Assembly: GCA_948470475.1 (NCBI GenBank)
Contig: OX419342.1
Location: 22,312,577-22,376,576 of the forward strand
Reading direction: 5' to 3'
Source of the DNA: Galaxea fascicularis
Taxonomy: Eukaryota > Cnidaria > Anthozoa > Scleractinia > Euphylliidae
Length of the DNA: 64,000 nucleotides
Shown: in pieces, positions 57,801-64,000 of the stretch
How positions within the stretch are numbered: the first letter of the stretch is position 1
Layout of the letters: each line of letters opens with the position of its first letter
The notes under the pieces: model-generated
What the model was told of the DNA's origin: nothing
Seen by the model: only the letters and a program-made list of their open reading frames with translations
Databases searched by the model: none
Position numbers and translations under genes: made by a program

Positions 57801-60173
57801 CCTTGGAGGAGAAAAGCAGACAGAGAGAGAGGCCGAATTCTGTCACTTGAAATAGGATGTGCCAGGAGCTCGGTTAATTGCTCCATAAATTGACAAAAAG
57901 TGAACATTACTGTGCACCCAACAGTGACCTTGGGAATCTATGGAGACCATTGAGATGCTTGCGAGTTTGTGGGCAGTTCAGGCACCTTTCAAAGACATAC
58001 CAGGACCGTAGCATTGAGATGGGCAGGAGGGGCGGGGGAGGCCCAAGCTCCCCCCAGAATTTTTGGAAGTGAACAAACGGTTTTAGCAATGAAAAGATAC
58101 CATGCACGACGGTGACGGTAGGGAAAACATTATTTATTAAGCGAATTCGGGTCTCTTTCAAACTTTGACTCGAATCTTTAACTTCGTAAATTGTAGGCGA
58201 GTTCTCCTGCAGTCAAATTATAAGGACCAGTTCCAAGTTTAGAAATAAAATTAACAATCCATCGTGGGGTGTTTACTTCCCCATAAAACGTGAAATTAAA
58301 GAGAAACGTATGAAAAAGTGTGATGAATGTGCAGCGGTTGATGTTTTGATTTTATTTAATAAACCTAGTGCTCTGATTTTATTCTTGCAAATTTGCTGAG
58401 CCTCCTCCCCCCCCCCCCCTCCCGGACCAGTTGTTACGCCTTGCTACGGCCCTACAAAGGGCTGGATTTCTAAACGGGTGTTGGGCTACTACTTGCTATG
58501 GATAACTCAACCTTAATATCTATTTGTAATGTAACTATAACTATAAATACCATAAAATTCAGTGACCTTTAACTGGAATTCTAAAAGATTTTGTGTGGCG
58601 TTGAGGATGCCCTTAACCTCGTCTCTCAAACTTGCTGATTCATTTTCCAGCCTTTTCAAACGTTCAGTTGTGGCGTTTAAATAAACTTGAGTATTTCCGT
58701 TGTTGTCATCGCCGGAGGCAGGATCCTCAAATCCGACCTGATGCTGTTTGTTTGTTTTTGCTTGCATTTCCTTTATATCCTGTTTGGTTTGGTTCAATGT
58801 CTCCCAGAGCGTGTCTATTTCGCCGACAGATTTACCTGCAGGGAACAAAAACACACACAGCGGAACTCTTGAGATCATATCAATTTAAAGAACATCAAAT
58901 CTTTGACATAAATGGAACGATAAACTGGACGTTTTACAAAGCATGCCTTTTCAGGCCAAATTTACTAACGTAAGGCTTGTTTATTTGATTTTACAGTAAG
59001 GTTTCGTTGTTACTTGATCTCCTGTACAATAGCGAAGGAAAGGTGTCACTTAATTTGTTGACTTATTTACCTATCATCGGAAATAATTGCGTTAAATTCC
59101 TTTAACACTCAACACTAAAATAAGGCATGTAAAAGACCTAGCGATCTCGGACGAGTTTGTAGGAATGGAGAAAAATCGAAGTTATGAAGTAAAAACAACA
59201 TGCGCGTAGAGTTGAAAGTAACAGCCCCTTTTGATACTGAAAAGTGATTAGATGTTACCTTTGCAAAAAAAAGGTAACTGGAACAAACGCAATAAACAAG
59301 GGCGCCTGACAAGAACTCTGTTTTAATTCTTTTTCTTAAACCGTTTCTATGAGATATTTATGTAAGCCAGCGCAATTATCTTTTCGGGTTTTTAGCTGAA
59401 CTTTTAAGGTTCAAAACTGAGATTTACAGGGGTGCGTATACTAGCCTGATACATCATTCACGCGAATCATGAACAACGAGCTGTTCGGTCAGCTTTGGGA
59501 GAATTCTAAGCCTTATTTCGCAGCTTCAACTACATTTTAGTCCCTTTGAATATCAACGTTACAAATTACAGTGTAACTAAGAAAGTCTGAAGTAACATTT
59601 AATTCAACCGTAACAAATTAGTAAGTTTTTCGCAATAATTCATTTCCGATTAGACGGTTGAGTCATTCCAACTTAGTAATCCCTGATTAGAAAGAACCGT
59701 TAATTTCTCTGAAATAACGGCATTAAACCGAGCACTTATGACTTTGAAAATAAACATGTATTAGTTCCAAGCTTAATTTAAAACTTCAATGACATACCCG
59801 GCACCGGTGTGTTAAGGCTGGAATCACTGCTCTGCCTGCGCTGTTCGTGAATGACCCAAATATTGAGGGCAAAAAAGACGAACGAAAAAACCACTAACAC
59901 GGCAAACAGGAGACGGAATGTCTTAAGCTGTTTGTGGATCCCTTCAATGCTGGATGGATTAAGAGGTAAAGAGTCTTTAACAGAGGATTTGGAGTCACCA
60001 TGAGTTCCATCTGAGTTTTCTTCTTGAAAGGAATGTTGACAGGTGCGGAGTTGGAAGCAATTTTCAGCATTTGAATCGACAAACGCACTTTCCTCACAAG
60101 GAGCCCTCAAGTCAGGTCCGCTAGTCGGTTGAACTTTATTAAGTTTTTGACTTCGAAAAGCTAATTTGAACAT
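54880..60173 (-). CDS. type II membrane collagen-like protein with Cys-rich C-terminal domain (5 exons)
   Basis: Exons on the minus strand: 60173-59798, 58835-58567, 56838-56752, 56015-55728 and 55059-54880. Phases 1, 0, 0, 0 all agree, giving 399 residues. The cytosolic tail (1-85) is followed by a membrane helix (about 86-107), a coiled-coil stalk with N-glycosylation sites (about 125-250; [18 protein letters not shown]), about 19 Gly-X-Y triplets (about 253-309; [20 protein letters not shown]) and a C-terminal domain with CQYK, IIGATC, LCKCRG and FCYIHYWEC. The last exon has no starting Met and was found by its CYIHYWEC signature and by VNVRELKGFKIIG reading across the junction. The layout resembles membrane collagens and gliomedin-like or SCARA-like proteins. 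It probably trimerises at the cell surface in adhesion or recognition; the function is inferred. Confidence 0.88.
55432..55572 (-). mobile_element. tRNA-derived SINE fragment, minus strand
   Basis: On the minus strand GTTCAGTGCGGTTGAGTGGT with TAGGCCCGGAG gives an A box, and CACGAGTTCAAGTCCCTCTC gives a B box about 35 bp later. The body, with TCGGTAGTCCCAAGTTGAGA, follows. It lies in intron 4 of the collagen-like gene, 3' truncated. Confidence 0.65.
56268..56645. mobile_element. foldback element with CGCCGCTCCACTCATG termini
   Basis: GTTCAGACGCCGCTCCACTC with ATGCGCCGAA on the left is mirrored by TTCGACACATGAGTGGAGCG with GCGTATGAAAC on the right. Internal words (GTCTGAATCAG, GTTCGACA) recur in both directions. 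It lies in intron 3 of the collagen-like gene. No coding potential. Confidence 0.65.
57165..57285 (-). mobile_element. Penelope-like terminal fragment with hammerhead-like motif
   Basis: On the minus strand CGACGAAGGGCTAACGCTCG is followed by AAACGTCAGCTTTTAGAATC, CCTGTACGG and the ATTTTTCAACTCCGTTGACA / AAACCAAATTC segment. The GACGA...GAAA arrangement with a GGGC/GCTC stem is close to the hammerhead core reported in Penelope-like terminal repeats. It is the best preserved of the copies here, with one core substitution (CCGACGA for CTGACGA). Confidence 0.5.
57590..57803. mobile_element. diverged partial copy of the CAGGGGCACCC element
   Basis: The right end CATTGGGTGCCCTTG and the preceding CGAACAGATAT...CGAAAATGACC match the right end of the element at 32968-33342. 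Inside are CCGAAAATGCTAGCTGACG-like units. The left terminal repeat is not recognisable. Confidence 0.6.
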
Positions 60174-61361
60174 CTTTGCGCGAGAAGTTGCAGTTGAATA
60201 GGTCTACAATTGGTGTCACCTGGTGCTTGGATCTCAACCGATTTGAGAAATAGGACACGGCCCGTTAGCGGATTTCAAAGATACAATTTAGAACGGGTGG
60301 TCCGTCATGATACACCACTTTAATATGATTAGATTCTGCTCCTTGCAGTCCATCACTTGTAAACTATCATCGATCATAAAACAATTTAATTAACTTTTTC
60401 GCGCCCACACGAACGAATGCAGGTAAAACCGGTTTCAATGAATTTATCACTACCTACATTGCTGACACTGTAAAACACCATTGGGTAGCTGGGTTAACGG
60501 AGGACGGAAAATCGAACGCCATCTCGCATATTGGAACAATTTACAGCACCAAAATTAAAGGAAATGCCTTATAGCTTCCAGATCATGAAATGGTAGAAAT
60601 AAAAGTGCTTTATCCAAGAGACGACATGTCATGGAGACTCATTTCCAAGACGATGAAGGAATGTATTGGTTCGAGTGGTACTTGACGTAAAGAATTCACT
60701 TGCGTACATAGCTGTATCTGAAACTTGCAAAACAGGGAGACTGAATGAACCGCACATGACGATCATTTCTTGTCCTAAAACGAAATACATAAGGAGGCTA
60801 GCCTTCGGGGAGATTTTATCAACTGAGGTTTCAAGAAATTCGAGAACATTCTCGGTTTGGTTTCCCGGTAGTAACACTTCCCAAAACGGGCATCACTTAC
60901 CCTTGTTAGGGGCAGAGCAGTGTTTGGGGATCGGAATTACTGTGCCAACACAAAGAATAAATTGTTTTCCCGACTTAGGATATATTTTCTTAACATTTAG
61001 AAGTTGGTTTCTGAACGATCTTTGGACGGTATTTGTAGTTGACAGTTTCTATAGGGGCGTCAATTGAAGAAATCTTTGAGTTAAGTCATGATCTGTTAAA
61101 ATTAAACAGCTCCAAAACGACCTCGGTTTTTAGAGCTTTTCCTTTAGAAGTGAGAAAGTGGTGCATGGCGGAACAAAAGTCCTGGGAACGAGATTGAATT
61201 TACCAGTTCCTGTAACGTATGTTGTCACCTGATATTTATACAAGTATGCGATATTTCCTTAAAAGCCGGCTGGAGTCGCTTCATCTGTTCATCTGATTTG
61301 ACCTTGTTCAAAAGACTTTCCCAAGACAGTGATCCAATTCCCAGCAATAATATTGTGGGTG

Positions 61362-61605
61362 AAACTCCCTTTGGGGGAAAAAAGCAAATTGTTTTAAGAT
61401 GGGTTGGTTAGATTTCTCAGAAACGACACCTTTCGACTTTGAACCTGAATCACAGCGCACTATAAATAATCTACGAAATCAGCTGATTTCGTAGATTATT
61501 TAGTGCGTTGTGATTTAGGTTCAAAGTCGAAGGGTGTCGTTTCTGAGAAATCTAACCAGCCCATCTTAAAACAATTTGCCTTTTTCCCGCCAGAGGGGGT
61601 TCTGC
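61362..61605. repeat. near-perfect palindrome with about 115-bp arms
   Basis: The centre is AAATCAGCTGATTT at 61476-61489 with essentially no spacer. Outward, TTTCTCAGAAACGACACC and TTGTTTTAAGATGGGTTGGT on the left pair with their mirror images GGTGTCGTTTCTGAGAAA and CCAGCCCATCTTAAAACAA on the right, with scattered mismatches and one small indel. Arms without a spacer are expected to be unstable in replication, so this is probably a recent or selectively neutral foldback insertion. Confidence 0.85.
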
Positions 61606-61630
61606 TTGGTTAAAAAGAAAATGATACAAT

Positions 61631-61743
61631 ACACCTTATTCCATAATTCTTTTGAATTTTGCTCTTACGAACGAGACAACAAGGGCTAATTTGAATAAAA
61701 TCAAAAGAATATTAGAATGGGAGCCATTTTGGAATAAGGGGTA
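61631..61743. mobile_element. MITE with ACACCTTATTCC termini, copy 2
   Basis: ACACCTTATTCCATAATTCT on the left is opposed by AGAATATTAGAATGGGAGCC with ATTTTGGAATAAGGGGT on the right. It is related to 32640-32809, including an inner AAGGGCTAATTTGAATAAAA that matches the first copy, but is shorter. Confidence 0.65.
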
Positions 61744-64000
61744 TATCAGATGATTATAGGAATGTTTGAAGCCAGAGATTAAGACACCCGTCTATAACTT
61801 CATATTTTTAATGCAGTTTTAATTTAAATCTAATAATCTTAAATATAAGAGAGATTAAGCATGACGTTACGTCAAACGGCAAAGGGCAAAAATGAAACTT
61901 TTGCCGTCTATCTTCAGCTGTCTGTACAGCAGAGTGAAAATACTTTTATTTGCGGTGAATAGCAGGAGACAGTTGTCTATTTTTGTGTGATTTATTTAAG
62001 GATTACAAGAAAAGAATAAAAAACCAGAGGTAATCTTGGCCGTTTGCCGTCTGCCGTGAACGTCATGCTCAAACTCTCTATAATCTTTACAATTTCTTTT
62101 TTCATCTAACTTATGTAAAATTAAATAACACCAGTAGATTAATTACAGTTTTAGATATGCTACAATATTTAACAGTATCCACAAGCTTTACATTAATGTT
62201 TCCCCTTTTCAAGATTTGTTATTTACACAAAAATAATTGTTCGTTGCTTCATATTTATCACTTTTATGTACAGAAGAAGTGCACTTAGAGCAGACATGTA
62301 CGATTGCCTCGGTCAATACTGTGCACATACTTAAATTTATTTACTTCTTAAATTACAGAATGAAGTTTATTCTTTTCGATCAGTTTCCATTTTACAGTAG
62401 ACCTCAGTTATCTTGTTTCTCCACGGGTATCAGGCAGTTTACGTTATTTCGAGCAGAAAAGTATTTCCGTTGGATGATGTTTCCACAACCCTTAAATCTG
62501 TCTCTGATTAAGAACTGAAAACTTGGATTCCGGTTTTGCGTGTTCAAGATAGAACGTGTTGTACTTTATTTACAAGGAAATATAAGATGCGGTAAAAAAG
62601 GCTAACCTACTATAAACAATAACACTAAAGCTCATAACCAAAAAAGTGAGAAGGTTTCATAATTACCAGCAATTCATGTTTCCTTCGTCAAAAATATATA
62701 CAGTTTTGACAAGCCGAGTTTAAAAAAACTTACAGTACAAAACAATTCATCGAATTGTACATTGATTACTTTTTGACTCTATGAAGAGCTCGTCTTCGCT
62801 TATATAAGTTGACTTAAAAAAAGCTTAAGATAATAAGCAAAATATCATTCCGTTTGAATAGGAAGAATGTCAGTAGGCTTGTAAACGAGGAATCGCATTT
62901 AGTCTGCATTATTTTTCTATTGTTCCTTTTTCTCTGTGTCCCTTTCAGTTTTCTCAAAAGCGCTTTTAAACTGACATGATAAATTAATTTTCCCGGCGAT
63001 TTCTTCAGCTCTTAATATCTTATGTAAAAAGGACATAACGTTCTGTAATGTTGATTTCCACAGAAATTTTTGCTAATTAAGCCTGTTTTTTTTCCTTACA
63101 AAAATCTATGCCCTATTTCATAATTGCCACCTCACTCCATGAATTATCAGTTATAGGGTGCAGCCACATTTGACGATGTTCAGGATTCACCGTCGATAAT
63201 TAACCTGATTTCGAAAGATGACAAAAGTATAATGGACTACAATCCTGGACTAAAACGCTGGTACACTGTGTTAGAAAAATCAACTGCAAGGCTGTATCTC
63301 CCCCTTCCCCCACATTTAATGTTCGTTTGTGGCCAAAGATAAGAGTGGCTATCAACATTGACAAGGGGGGGGGGCAATTGTAACAACTAAGAAGAAAACG
63401 AACAATCGTGAGGTCTTATGGCTTGTACTTTGAATGTACTTTACAAATGTACATTTGAGGCAGGTAATCCTTTAGTGTACCAAATAATTTTGGTCGGGAT
63501 TGTAGTTCAATAGGACCAGGACAGCTAATGCTTGGGATTCCGGGCATTTGGATCATGGTCATGGAATTTTTCGATTGCAAAGCACGTTACGTATATGAGA
63601 GATTATAGTTTAGATTATAGTCCTACCTTGTCTTCCGTTGCATATTGTTCGAGAAATGATAACGATTATTGTGAAAAGGTCCTTTGACAATGTATTGACG
63701 CACAAAAACATACGACATTTTTCGATCACTCCAAAATTCTCCACTCCAACCCTTTCAATACCGCATCGCAGTTATCAACTACTTGTATGTCTAAAATGAC
63801 TAAAACAGGTTAACATAAACTGATTCAGGTTTGGAATTTCGAAAACATGATTATTTAGCAGCAAATTCCTCTTACGTTAAATAGTTAGACGGAAGGAGAT
63901 AGCTTAATTAAACTTCACATTGCCAGTAATGTATTGTACAAGACATCTTTGTTCCATTAGTTAAAATTGCTTTGCGTGTTCCAGAACACTTGCAGACATA

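Larger units (their letters stand above)
60174..64000. other. gene-less right end of the window
   Basis: Upstream of the collagen-like gene I see no supportable coding exon. The ORF at 60666-61067 (133 codons) has no recognisable motif and is interpreted as chance. The region includes the collagen-like gene's promoter side (just above 60173), the long palindrome at 61362-61605, a MITE at 61631-61743, and AT-rich DNA with poly-G near 63366. Confidence 0.5.

Noticed and set aside
60666..61067. 133-codon plus-strand ORF
   Set aside because: No recognisable domain, no splice context and no composition difference; probably chance.

Overview
The window looks like nuclear DNA of an anthozoan cnidarian, probably a hexacorallian such as a stony coral or sea anemone. 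The sequence is AT-rich, the genes are broken by many GT-AG introns, non-coding DNA is full of small foldback (MITE-like) elements and tRNA-derived SINEs with (ATT)n tails, and two genes (a secreted fibrinogen-like protein and a type II membrane collagen-like protein with a conserved Cys tail) resemble families I associate with Anthozoa. No bacterial operons, CRISPR arrays or rRNA genes were seen. The taxonomic call is inference from gene content and genome style.

Five protein-coding genes can be assembled. (1) 1068-3509, minus: an intronless methionine synthase reductase (MTRR, 813 aa). (2) 3912-28435, plus: a 25-exon myotubularin-family gene (1025 aa, all splice phases consistent) with GRAM, inactive phosphatase, coiled-coil and C-terminal PH regions, most like SBF/MTMR5/MTMR13 but without the DENN module. 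It starts about 400 bp from MTRR, head to head. (3) 31925-42056, plus: a 7-exon glutamate carboxypeptidase II-like M28 metallopeptidase (748 aa) with all zinc ligands. A decayed copy of its own 3' end lies just upstream (about 31022-31690), evidence of an old tandem duplication. (4) 45424-46744, plus: a 3-exon secreted fibrinogen-related protein (259 aa). (5) 60173-54880, minus: a 5-exon type II membrane collagen-like protein (399 aa), completed by recognising a last exon with a CYIHYWEC signature.

Between and inside genes the window is a dense record of transposition. Introns of the myotubularin gene hold at least five tRNA-derived SINEs, a LINE 3' end, two large foldbacks built from CATAAG hexamers, and other MITEs. 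The peptidase locus holds at least six small DNA elements, several with clear target-site duplications, and Penelope-like terminal fragments with a hammerhead-like core. From about 47.23 to 54.28 kb lies a candidate 7-kb element whose two ends are inverted and carry independent arrays of 110-bp minisatellite units; no transposase is recognisable inside. Because 110 is not a multiple of three, the arrays create long spurious ORFs of up to about 400 codons in several frames.

The genes do not form a pathway: one is folate/cobalamin metabolism, one phosphoinositide/membrane-traffic scaffolding, and three are cell-surface or secreted proteins. The 60.2-64.0 kb end holds no gene I can support.
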